Shown piece by piece: positions 43,234-50,710 of a stretch of DNA of 64,000 nucleotides. Numbering within the stretch: position 1 is the first letter of the stretch; each line of letters begins with the position of its first letter. The notes under the pieces are model-generated. The model saw only the letters and a program-made list of their open reading frames with translations, was not told where the DNA came from and ran no database searches. Position numbers and translations under genes: made by a program. The DNA comes from G963422745 sp965214285. GTDB lineage: Bacteria > Actinomycetota > Acidimicrobiia > Acidimicrobiales > Aldehydirespiratoraceae. Location of the stretch: the NCBI GenBank assembly GCA_965214285.1, contig OZ243946.1, positions 2,294,001-2,358,000 of the forward strand, given 5' to 3'.

Positions 43234-43779
43234 ATGGCCGTGCAACCATCCATCAGCGAAGACGCCGAGCAGGACGAGGAAGCCCTGGCGGGTGCCCGCA
43301 AGGGGACGAAGCCGGTCCTGGTCGCCGAGGATGCCGCAGCGGAGGCGAGCGAGCAGAGTGCCGGCTCGTCGACGGTCTTGGACAGGCACCAGCTGGCCGA
43401 CCTTCCCGAAGGGATGAAGCCCTTCCTGGTCACCGGGAAGATCACAGAAGACTCGCTCAAGCGACATCTTCAGCCGCCTGATCCGACCGACGATGCCCTG
43501 GCAGGTGCCCGCAAGAGGACGAAGCCGGTCCTGGTCGCCGAAGATGCCGCAGCGGAGGCGAGCGAGCAAAGTGCCGGCTCGTCGACGGTCTTGGACAGGC
43601 ACCAGCTGGCCGACCTTCCCGAAGGGATGAAGCCCTTCCTGGTCACCGGGAAGATCACAGAAGACTCGCTCAGACGGAACGTCAGGCCCGCTGTGCAGAA
43701 GGACAAGAAGGGGCTAGCCGACCGCTTCTCGTCGTGGCTGCGGCAGCGGCGTGGTCAGCGTGACGGCGCATCCGGCTGA
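43234..43779 (+). CDS. Cassette repeat protein B (two ~80-residue repeats)
   Basis: 181 residues from ATG 43234. Two almost identical repeats contain ALAGARK(G/R)TKPVLVAEDAA, SAGSSTVLDRHQLADLPEGM and KPFLVTGKITEDSLKR, followed by the shared C-terminal tail LADRFSSWLRQRRGQR. The PEGM.PF and TEDSL(K/R)R motifs and the tail match protein A, although most other positions differ, so each gene duplicated its repeat independently or by conversion. Cytoplasmic, acidic, predicted mostly disordered. Its conserved pairing with the membrane protein implies a joint function, which is unknown. Confidence 0.72.
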   Translation: MAVQPSISEDAEQDEEALAGARKGTKPVLVAEDAAAEASEQSAGSSTVLDRHQLADLPEGMKPFLVTGKITEDSLKRHLQPPDPTDDALAGARKRTKPVLVAEDAAAEASEQSAGSSTVLDRHQLADLPEGMKPFLVTGKITEDSLRRNVRPAVQKDKKGLADRFSSWLRQRRGQRDGASG

Positions 43780-43851
43780 TCTGCCGGACGCCCTTGCTTG
43801 CTCGGCCCCGGACGTCCCTGCTTGCTCGGCCGCTGGACCTGATTCGGCGGG

Positions 43852-43925
43852 TGGGCGTTGAGGGACTCGAACCCCCGACTTCCTCCTTGTAAGAGAGGTG
43901 CTCTGGCCATCTGAGCTAAACGCCC
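43852..43925 (-). tRNA. tRNA-Val (anticodon TAC)
   Basis: Minus-strand cloverleaf of 74 nt: acceptor GGGCGTT pairs with AACGCCC, D arm starts AGCTCAG, anticodon stem CCTCT/GGAGG encloses CTTACAA, so the anticodon is TAC (reads GTA). T arm contains GGTTCGAGTCC. Discriminator A. Confidence 0.93.
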
Positions 43926-44064
43926 GAGTCGGAGGCTACGCCGACAACAGCCGCATGAGCGTCAGCACGGCAGTCCCAGCCGGCGGGCTCAGCAGGCGAC
44001 GACTTCTCGGCAGGTCTCGCCGGGCTCAGCACAGCAAGGGAGTTCGGGCTGAGCGCCGCGGGGC

Positions 44065-44610
44065 TCAGCAGAGCAGGATCGGGCTGCCGCCTTCTCGGAC
44101 CTGCTTGAGCAGCGCGAGGAAGCGGCGGTCGAAATCGCCCTGGGACCGCTCGTCGTGATCGAGGCTGGGCAGCTCGCCGAGGCCGAACCAGCCGAGCGTC
44201 TCCAGCTCCGGGGTACGCACCGCCAGCGTGTCGGGATCGACCTCAGGCGCCAGCCGGGCCGAGAACACCACGTCGATGCGGTGCAGATCCGAGTCGTGGA
44301 TCACCCAGGGCTCGCCGGTGATCTCGATGCCGACGCCGAGCTCCTCGCTCATCTCGCGGTGAATCGTGGACTCCGGGTGCTCGCCCCGGTCCACCAGCCC
44401 GCCCGGCAGCGTCCAGCCCGAGCGGTACACCGGCCTAACCAGCAGCACCCGGCCATCGCCTCGCTCGATCAGCGCCACCGCGCCGGCGGTCCAGTTGGGT
44501 GTGACCTTGCGGATCATGAAGCGCCGCAGCGACCGCGGCAGCATCCCGAAGACCCTCAGAGAACCCTGATATGCGGTCGAGCCGAACCTGCCGAGGCGCT
44601 CCCCCGTCAC
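44065..44610 (-). CDS. NUDIX hydrolase
   Basis: 181 residues from a GTG at 44610 that overlaps the stop of the inositol monophosphatase gene (GTGA). The complete NUDIX box is GGLVDRGEHPESTIHREMSE followed by ELGV, matching Gx5Ex7REUxEExGU. N-terminal ATYQG-like residues then VTPNWTAGAVALIERGDGRV lead into the fold. It hydrolyses a nucleoside-diphosphate-linked substrate, not identifiable from sequence. Translational coupling with the phosphatase suggests related use. Confidence 0.92.
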   Translation of the reverse strand: MTGERLGRFGSTAYQGSLRVFGMLPRSLRRFMIRKVTPNWTAGAVALIERGDGRVLLVRPVYRSGWTLPGGLVDRGEHPESTIHREMSEELGVGIEITGEPWVIHDSDLHRIDVVFSARLAPEVDPDTLAVRTPELETLGWFGLGELPSLDHDERSQGDFDRRFLALLKQVREGGSPILLC

Positions 44611-45383
44611 GGTGCCGAGGCCCCGAAAGACCCGACGAGCTCGTCGAGCAGCGGAGGCGGCCCGGCCACCAGGTTGCGCCGCGCCGAGTGATCCAGGGTG
44701 ATCAGATCGCGGACCTCCACGTCGGCCATGTCGACCCCGCACTCCATGCACACCAGCATCGCACCAAGGTAGTCCCAGACCCCCAGCCCCTTGTGCCCGA
44801 AATCGACGTAGGCGTCGAAGCTGCCCTCGGCGATCCCGCAGAGCTCCAGCGCCGCCGCCCCGTAGGCGCGGAATTGCGCCCAGCCCGGATCGGTCGGGGG
44901 CAGCGCGTTCACTGCGACCAGCGCCTCGGCCAGCGGGGCTGCTCTGCGCTGCGCCAGCGGCAAGCCGTCGAGCCAGGCGCCCATGCCGGCGATGGCGGTG
45001 AAACGGCGCCGGTTGGGATGGTCGTACACGACCGCGGCGCGCAGGCCTCCGGGGTCGCCGTGGCGCAGCAGCATGCCGTGGCCGGCGCAGATCGAGGTGG
45101 CATACCAGGGCAGGCCACGGGAGGCGTTGGTGGAGCCGTCGACGGGGTCGAGGACCGCCACGATGCCGTCGGGATCGCCCACGAAGCCCGACTCCTCGCT
45201 CAGCACCGACAACCCCGCGCCGACCAGCACCTCCACAGCCGCCCGGTCCGCCACCAGATCGGCGTTGTGCTGGCCCGGCACCTGGCCCGAGGGTCCCCAG
45301 TCGCTGCCGGCGTCGCCCGACAGCGCCTCGGCCACTGCATCGACAGCCCTGCCGAGCACTTCGAGGAGTTCGGAGTCGTCCAC
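44607..45383 (-). CDS. Inositol monophosphatase family protein
   Basis: 258 residues from a GTG at 45383. Metal-site motifs are EESGFVGDP, LDPVDGSTNASRGLPWYA and GVWDYLGAMLVCMECGVDMA, in the usual order. The family covers myo-inositol-1-phosphatase, histidinol-phosphatase and 3',5'-bisphosphate nucleotidases; the sequence does not decide between them. It is coupled to the NUDIX gene and may act on a nucleotide-derived phosphate. Confidence 0.9.
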   Translation of the reverse strand: MDDSELLEVLGRAVDAVAEALSGDAGSDWGPSGQVPGQHNADLVADRAAVEVLVGAGLSVLSEESGFVGDPDGIVAVLDPVDGSTNASRGLPWYATSICAGHGMLLRHGDPGGLRAAVVYDHPNRRRFTAIAGMGAWLDGLPLAQRRAAPLAEALVAVNALPPTDPGWAQFRAYGAAALELCGIAEGSFDAYVDFGHKGLGVWDYLGAMLVCMECGVDMADVEVRDLITLDHSARRNLVAGPPPLLDELVGSFGASAP

Positions 45384-45463
45384 CGTGCGTCAAGATACCA
45401 ACGCCGCGAATCCGATGCCCGACGAGGCGACGATCTCGGTGCGGACGTGGCAGGCTAGGGCCA

Positions 45464-46033
45464 ATGGCTTTCATCGATCTCCAAGGTTTCGTGGCCGACC
45501 TCAAGGACCACGTGGCCGAGCACGGCTTCCACATCCACGGCGAGCGCCACTTCGTGGAGACCTACACCAACCGCCAGGCCTGGGAGGTCGACCTCCATCC
45601 CGACAACGCCTGCGACGGGCCGCTCGAGACCCATCTCTCCTTCGAGGTCGACCCGCGCACGCTGATCAAGTTCGAGGACGCTGTGTCCAGCGTCGAGGAT
45701 CCGAACGAGCTCGACGCCGAGATCGACGTCCCGATCACGATCGCCTTCGCGCTGCCGCCGCTGAAGTCGTGCCCGGACCTGCTGCTGCTGGCGACCGACC
45801 TGGCCGGCATCGGCGGCCCGGACCTGCCGCTGCAAGTGTCGGCCATCGACAGCTTCGGCGCGGTGTCCGAGGCCGTCGAGCGGTCCGTGTCCATCGTGTC
45901 GCGGGTGGAGGTGAGCCTGACCCGCATCTACCTGGGCCAGGAAGTGCTTTGCGATGTCTTCGACCGCTGTCAGGCAGTCGCCGAGTGGCTCTTGGACCGG
46001 GCGCCCATCTGGCTCGACGAGACCCTCATCTGA
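45464..46033 (+). CDS. Conserved-looking hypothetical protein
   Basis: 189 residues from ATG 45464. Alternating hydrophobic/acidic segments (FIDLQGFVADLKDHVAEHG, WEVDLHPDNACDGPLETHLS, FALPPLKSCPDLLLLATDLA, EVSLTRIYLGQEVLCDVF) suggest a soluble alpha/beta fold. No signal, membrane segment or recognised motif. It is convergent to the Sec-peroxiredoxin, overlapping its 3' end by 8 bp. Function unknown. Confidence 0.75.
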   Translation: MAFIDLQGFVADLKDHVAEHGFHIHGERHFVETYTNRQAWEVDLHPDNACDGPLETHLSFEVDPRTLIKFEDAVSSVEDPNELDAEIDVPITIAFALPPLKSCPDLLLLATDLAGIGGPDLPLQVSAIDSFGAVSEAVERSVSIVSRVEVSLTRIYLGQEVLCDVFDRCQAVAEWLLDRAPIWLDETLI

Positions 46034-46475
46034 CGCTGCGCAGCGCCTCCAGTGCCTTGTCGGCATGGACGGTCATGGAGGTCTCGCTGCGGATCGCCTT
46101 CACCAGCCTGCGGTCGCTGCCGATCACGAACGTCGCCCGCCTGGCGGGCAGGCGCCCTGGCCGCTTGACGCCGAACTGGCGGTGCACCGCACGACCGGGG
46201 TCGCTCAGCAGCGCGAAGCCCAGCCCGTTTGCCTCGTCGAACGCACGCTGCCGGTCCACCGGATCGGCGCTGACCCCCGCGGTGGTGGCGCCCAGCTCGG
46301 CGAACTCGGCTGCCAGGTCACGGAAGTGACAGCTCTGGCGCGTTCAACCGGGGGTCATCGCCCTCAGGTAGAAGAAGAGCACCAGCGGCCCTGTCTCCGT
46401 CAGCGAGGCGAGGGAGACCGCCGAGCCGTGCTGATCGACCAGCTCGAAATCGTCGACGAGATCGCCGGGCTTCAC
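46026..46475 (-). CDS. Sec-containing peroxiredoxin (BCP/PrxQ type) selenoprotein
   Basis: 149 residues from the GTG at 46475 (GGAGGG ribosome site) with an in-frame TGA at 46346-46344 read as Sec44. The frame gives VLFFYLRAMTPGUTRQSCHF, where PrxQ/BCP has TPGCT followed by the resolving Cys five residues on (here C49). The rest is a normal BCP: DLAAEFAELGATTAGVSADP, GLGFALLSDPGRAVHRQFGV and FVIGSDRRLVKAIR. Total length equals the family's. Reading TGA as stop would remove the peroxidatic residue and leave two broken halves. It reduces hydroperoxides in the cytoplasm. A hairpin follows the TGA. Confidence 0.92.
46312..46339 (-). promoter_or_regulatory. Candidate bacterial SECIS for the Sec-peroxiredoxin
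   Basis: On the coding strand GCCAG, a 4-nt bulge, GTCAC, loop TTCC, GTGAC, CTGGC form two stacked perfect 5-bp stems. The loop begins 21 nt after the first base of the TGA, within the bacterial range. The loop lacks the preferred early G, so the structure is good but not textbook. Confidence 0.65.
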
Positions 46476-46558
46476 GGACCCTCCAAGAGCATGCTGCGCA
46501 CGCTGCCAAGCTATCGCCGATGCCGGCTCGCCGCAGTCGCCCTCCTAGGATCGGCTGC

Positions 46559-46948
46559 GTGAGCGACCCCTTCGATCCGGTGCGCCGGATAGCGCTGGCA
46601 CTGCCGGAGACCAGTGAGCGCCTCAGCCACGGCGCGCCGACGTTCTTCATCCGCGACAAGAAGACGTTCGTGATGTGCATGGACGACCATCACGGCGACG
46701 GCCGGGTAGCGCTTTGGTGCGCTGCTGAGCCCGGCGTGCAGGACGAGCTGACGGCCAGCGAGCCCGAGCGCTTCTTCCGGCCGCCCTATGTGGGCCATCG
46801 CGGCTGGATCGGGGTGCGCATCGACCTCGACGTCGACTGGGACGAGATCGCGGTGATCGTCGCCGACGCCTACCGGGCGGTCGCCCCGGCGACGCTGAAG
46901 CGGCTCGTGGGCCCGGTGGGGCTCGAACCCACGACCCAAGGATTATGA
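46559..46948 (+). CDS. MmcQ/YjbR-like DNA-binding-fold protein
   Basis: 129 residues from the GTG at 46559. It fits the MmcQ/YjbR family: DPVRRIALALPETSERLSHG, APTFFIRDKKTFVMC, GRVALWCAAEPGVQDELTAS and YVGHRGWIGVRIDLDVDWDE, with the usual small size. The last about 14 codons (GPVGLEPTTQGL) lie inside the tRNA-Met gene on the other strand. No earlier stop exists, so the protein end really may use tRNA-complementary sequence. The cellular role of the family is unclear. Confidence 0.8.
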   Translation: MSDPFDPVRRIALALPETSERLSHGAPTFFIRDKKTFVMCMDDHHGDGRVALWCAAEPGVQDELTASEPERFFRPPYVGHRGWIGVRIDLDVDWDEIAVIVADAYRAVAPATLKRLVGPVGLEPTTQGL

Positions 46949-46980
46949 GTCCTCTGCTCTGACCTCTGAGCTACGGGCCC
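46908..46980 (-). tRNA. tRNA-Met (anticodon CAT, elongator-like)
   Basis: 73-nt cloverleaf: acceptor GGGCCCG pairs with CGGGCCC, D arm starts AGCTCAG, anticodon loop CTCATAA between AGGA and TCCT gives CAT, T arm GTGGGTTCGAGCCCCAC. The 5' end is paired, unlike an initiator tRNA. An Ile tRNA with a modified CAT anticodon cannot be excluded by sequence alone. Confidence 0.9.
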
Positions 46981-47078
46981 ACCGCGATGCTAGCCCGCCG
47001 CCCAGGAGCACGGCCCGCAATCCGCCTACCGCAATCCGCCTACCGCAACCCGCTGCGGCGTGGCATCGGGGAGAGCTG

Positions 47079-47151
47079 CTCCGGGGGTGGGGCTCGAACC
47101 CACGACATTTTGATTAACAGTCAAACGCTCTGCCAACTGAGCTACCCCGGA
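47079..47151 (-). tRNA. tRNA-Asn (anticodon GTT)
   Basis: 73-nt cloverleaf: acceptor TCCGGGG pairs with CCCCGGA, D arm AGCTCAGTTGGCAGAGC, anticodon stem TTTGA/TCAAA around CTGTTAA gives GTT, T arm with GGTTCGAGCCCC. Discriminator G. Confidence 0.95.
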
Positions 47152-47272
47152 AGGTCAGGGCCTGACGATACCAGCGCCGATCCGCCTGGCTGCACCGCCA
47201 AGCCGAGCGATCCGCCACAGCCGCCAGGACGGCCAGAACAGCGCGCCCAGGCCCCTGCGCCGCCTGTGCCGC

Positions 47273-49156
47273 TCAGAGGCCGTGCTGCTCGATGTAGGAC
47301 TTGAGCCACGGCAGCAGCTCCGCAGCGGCTACCTCGCGGGTGTCGCTGTCGGCCAGCAGCTCCACCTGGGATTTCAGCCAGACGATGGCCTCGGCGCAGG
47401 CCCGCCGGTCCTCGGCGCTGTCGAACGAGCCGGCCCGGCGCCGGATGTCGCCCATGACCCGGTCGGCGGCGAGCTCTGCCACACGGGCCAGCACGTCGAC
47501 GGGCTCGATGTCCACCTCCCAGGCGCCAAGGCGGGCCAGCAGCTCGGCGGCCTCCGGGCCTGCGCTGTCACGGGCCTCGCTGAGATCGCGAGCCTTCTCC
47601 AGCGCCTCGAAGGCCTCGCGGTGCAGTCGATTCTCGAAGATCCCCGCAAAGAGCAGCCCGTCGACCTCGGAGGGCTTGTGTACCGCCAGGCGCAGAGCCT
47701 CGTCCTGTGGCGCCTGGCGCGGCTCTGCGGAACCCCGCCGGCGCGGCGGCCGGACCCCGGGCAGCGTCTCCGCAGGGTCCCCGTGGTCCGCTGAGCCCGC
47801 AAGGTCCGACAGGTCGGCCGGCCAGTCGGGATAGTGCTCGTCGCTCGGGCCGCGCCTAACGGATTGTCTGGCTGGCGCCCGCTCCGAAGGCATCTCTCGC
47901 AGGCGGGCCACGTCGACCCGGCAGCGCTCGGCGATTCGCACCAGGTAGGGATCGCGCACCAGCGGGTTGGGATGCTCCTCGACCACTGCCTTGGCATGCG
48001 AGGCGGCCCGCGCCCTGCCTTCGGGGGTCGACATGTCCGCTGCGCCCAGCGCCCGTTCCATGCGGAACTCCAGAAACGGCACCGCATCGGCCACGGCCTG
48101 TCGCAGCGCCGCAGGGTCGGAGCGGGCGAGGTCGCCGGGATCGACGCCGGCCGGCAGGTCGGCCACCCTCACGTCCAGCTCGTAGGCCTGCTCCCACCCA
48201 TAGACGCGCTCTGCGGCGGCGATCCCGGCCTCATCGGCGTCGAAGGCCAGGATCAGGCGGTTCGCTGAGAAGCGGTTCAGCAGCTTCACGTGGTCCTCGG
48301 TGAGGGCGGTGCCGCAGGTGGCCACGGCACGGTCGACTCCGGCGGTGGCGCAGCCGATCACGTCGGTGTATCCCTCGCAGACGACCGCCTCGCCGGCCTT
48401 GACGATCCCGTCGCGGTGGGCGTGCAGGCCGTACAGCACCTTGCTCTTGTCGTAGACGGCCGCGTCGGTGGTGGTGTTCTTGTACTTGGGGCCTTCGTGG
48501 CCGGGCAGGATGCGCCCGCCGAAGCCGACGCTGTCGCCGCGCTCGTCTTGGATCGGGAACATCACCCGCGCCCGGAAGAAGTCCTGCTGGCGCTTGGCGC
48601 GGTTGACGAATCCCAGGCCCGAGTCGCGCAGGTCGGCCTCGCTCAGGCCGAGATGGCGGGCCAGTGCGTCCCAGGCGTCCGGCGCCCAGCCGAGGCGGTA
48701 GCGGCGGACCAGCTCGCCGTCATAGCCCCGCGACCGCAGATAGCTGCGGGCCTCGCGGGCGTCGCCGCCGTCGAGAAGCCGCTGGTGGTAGAAGTCCGCC
48801 GCCTTGGCCACGGCGTCGAGCAGCGAGCGCTTGCGGGCCCGCCTGCTGCCCTCGTCCGCGGAGGTGTAGCGCAGGCGCACCCCGAAGCGACCCGCCAGCA
48901 TCTCCACGGCGGCCACGAAGTCGAGGTTGTCGATCTCCTGCACGAAGGTGATGACGTCGCCGCTGCGATTGCAGCCGAAGCAGTGGTAGACGCCCTTCTC
49001 GGGGCTCACCGACATCGACGGCGTGCGCTCGCCGTGCAGCGGGCAGCGGGCCATCCAGTTGCGCCCGGTCCGCTTGATCTCGGTGTGCTCGCCGATGATC
49101 TGCACCAAGTCCGCCGCATCGCGGACCTTGGCGATGTCGTCTTGGTGAATGCCCAT
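47273..49156 (-). CDS. dnaG: DNA primase
   Basis: 627 residues from ATG 49156. The N-terminal zinc-binding domain has C38, H41, C59 and C62 (RCPLHGERTP and YHCFGCNRSG). The RNA-polymerase/TOPRIM core follows, with GFGGRILPG, VVCEGYTDVIG and LAFDADEAGIAAAERVYGWE carrying the catalytic Glu and DxD acids. The C-terminal helicase-interaction domain (about 490-627) is preceded by a basic, Pro-rich linker. It makes RNA primers at the replication fork. Length is typical for actinobacteria. glyS lies upstream on the same strand, about 100 bp away. Confidence 0.97.
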   Translation of the reverse strand: MGIHQDDIAKVRDAADLVQIIGEHTEIKRTGRNWMARCPLHGERTPSMSVSPEKGVYHCFGCNRSGDVITFVQEIDNLDFVAAVEMLAGRFGVRLRYTSADEGSRRARKRSLLDAVAKAADFYHQRLLDGGDAREARSYLRSRGYDGELVRRYRLGWAPDAWDALARHLGLSEADLRDSGLGFVNRAKRQQDFFRARVMFPIQDERGDSVGFGGRILPGHEGPKYKNTTTDAAVYDKSKVLYGLHAHRDGIVKAGEAVVCEGYTDVIGCATAGVDRAVATCGTALTEDHVKLLNRFSANRLILAFDADEAGIAAAERVYGWEQAYELDVRVADLPAGVDPGDLARSDPAALRQAVADAVPFLEFRMERALGAADMSTPEGRARAASHAKAVVEEHPNPLVRDPYLVRIAERCRVDVARLREMPSERAPARQSVRRGPSDEHYPDWPADLSDLAGSADHGDPAETLPGVRPPRRRGSAEPRQAPQDEALRLAVHKPSEVDGLLFAGIFENRLHREAFEALEKARDLSEARDSAGPEAAELLARLGAWEVDIEPVDVLARVAELAADRVMGDIRRRAGSFDSAEDRRACAEAIVWLKSQVELLADSDTREVAAAELLPWLKSYIEQHGL

Positions 49157-49253
49157 CGGAGCGGACCCTAGCAGTGCCCTCGGACGCCGATTCCGGGGCC
49201 GCAGACGGTGCCGGCGGGGCGCAGACGCGGCTCAGTGGGGACTCAGCCGGGCC

Positions 49254-50630
49254 TCAGTCGAGACGCTCGGCGAGGTAGTCCGCGAGGCGCTCGATCGCCA
49301 CCCGGTCCTGAGTGCGGCCGTCCCGCTTGCGCACGGTGACGGCCCGGTCGTCGATGGTGTCGAAGTCGACGGTGACGCAAAACGGCGTGCCGATCTCGTC
49401 CTGGCGGGCGTAGCGGCGCCCGATCGACTGGGTCTCGTCGTAGTCGGCCATCCAGCGGCCCTTGATCGAGTCGAACACCTCCAGCGCCAGCGCCGGCAGC
49501 GGGTCCTTCTTCGACAGCGGCAGCACGGCCGCCTTGTAGGGGGCGAGGCGGTGATCGAGGCGCAGCACGGTGCGCGCCTCGTCGTTGACGGTCTCGGTGT
49601 CGTATGCGTCCATCAGGAACGCCAGGGCGGCCCGAGTGGCCCCGGCCGCGGGCTCGATCACGTGCGGCACCCAGTGCTCGCCGGCGGCGGCGTCGAAGTA
49701 CTCCAGGCGCTCGCCGGAGGCCTCGGCGTGGGCGGACAGGTCATAGGCGCCGCGGTCGGCGATGCCCTCCAGCTCGTCCCAGCCCCAGGGGAAGCGGTAC
49801 TCCACGTCTGCGGTGCGCGACGAGTAGTGGCTGCGCTCATCGGCGCCGTGCTCGCGCAGGCGGAGCTGCTTGTCGTCGATTCCGAGATCGAGATACCACC
49901 CCATGCGCTCGTCGCACCAGTACTGGTACCACTCGGCGGCGCTGTCGGGCGCCACGAAGTACTCCAGCTCCATCTGCTCGAACTCTCGGGTGCGGAACAC
50001 GAAGTTGCCCGGCGTGATCTCGTTGCGGAACGACTTGCCGATCTGGGCGATGCCGAACGGCGGGCGCTTGCGGCTGGTCTGCAGCACGTTGGCGAAGTTG
50101 ACGAAGGCGCCCTGGGCGGTCTCGGGCCGCAGGAACACCTCGGCGGCGGTCTCGGCGACCGGCCCGGCGTGAGTGCGGAACATCAGGTTGAAATCGCGGG
50201 CCTCGGTGAAGGCGCCGCGGGCGCCGCAGCTCGGGCAGGCCTCGGGATCGTCCAGCTTGTCGAGGCGGTGGCGGTCGTTGCAGTTGCGGCAGTCGACGAG
50301 CGGGTCCGAGAAGCTGTTGAGGTGCCCCGAGGCCTCCCAGACCGCCGGGGGCGACAGGATCGAGGCGTCGATGCCGACCACGTCGTGGCGCAGCTGCACC
50401 ATCGAGCGCCACCACTGCTCCTTGACGTTGCGCAGCAGCAGCACGCCGAGCGGCCCGTAGTCGTACGCGGAGCGGAACCCGCCGTAGATGTCCGCGGACT
50501 GGAAGGCGAAGCCGCGCCGCTTCGACAGGTTGACGATCCTCTCGAACAGCTCGGGATCGCCGGTCTCTGCGCGGTTCGCCTGGTCCGCCTCTGCGGCGTC
50601 AGCGTCGGGGTTGTCGGCGGACATGGCCAC
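49254..50630 (-). CDS. glyS: Glycyl-tRNA synthetase (homodimeric, eukaryote/archaeal-like type)
   Basis: 458 residues from a GTG at 50630 (an ATG two codons later is an alternative). Class II motifs: IVNLSKRRGFAFQSADIYGG, DYGPLGVLLLRNVKEQWW, FNLMFRTHAGP, RPETAQGAFVNFANVLQTSR, FGIAQIGKSFRNEITPGNFV, EFEQMELEYF and the C-terminal anticodon domain (APYKAAVLPLSKKD, RYARQDEIGTPFCVTVDFDT). A zinc-type CRNC/CPSC cluster lies in the insertion. It charges tRNA-Gly. Confidence 0.97.
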   Translation of the reverse strand: MAMSADNPDADAAEADQANRAETGDPELFERIVNLSKRRGFAFQSADIYGGFRSAYDYGPLGVLLLRNVKEQWWRSMVQLRHDVVGIDASILSPPAVWEASGHLNSFSDPLVDCRNCNDRHRLDKLDDPEACPSCGARGAFTEARDFNLMFRTHAGPVAETAAEVFLRPETAQGAFVNFANVLQTSRKRPPFGIAQIGKSFRNEITPGNFVFRTREFEQMELEYFVAPDSAAEWYQYWCDERMGWYLDLGIDDKQLRLREHGADERSHYSSRTADVEYRFPWGWDELEGIADRGAYDLSAHAEASGERLEYFDAAAGEHWVPHVIEPAAGATRAALAFLMDAYDTETVNDEARTVLRLDHRLAPYKAAVLPLSKKDPLPALALEVFDSIKGRWMADYDETQSIGRRYARQDEIGTPFCVTVDFDTIDDRAVTVRKRDGRTQDRVAIERLADYLAERLD

Positions 50631-50710
50631 ACACGCTACAGAGGCGCCGCCTACACAGACGCTGCCGACACAGGCGTTGCGCCGCCCGGAGACTGCATAG
50701 GCTGAGCGCG

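Noticed and set aside
46344..46346. TGA as evidence that the peroxiredoxin is a pseudogene
   Set aside because: It is the only lesion, lies at the catalytic residue where Sec is known in this family type, and is followed by a hairpin at SECIS distance.
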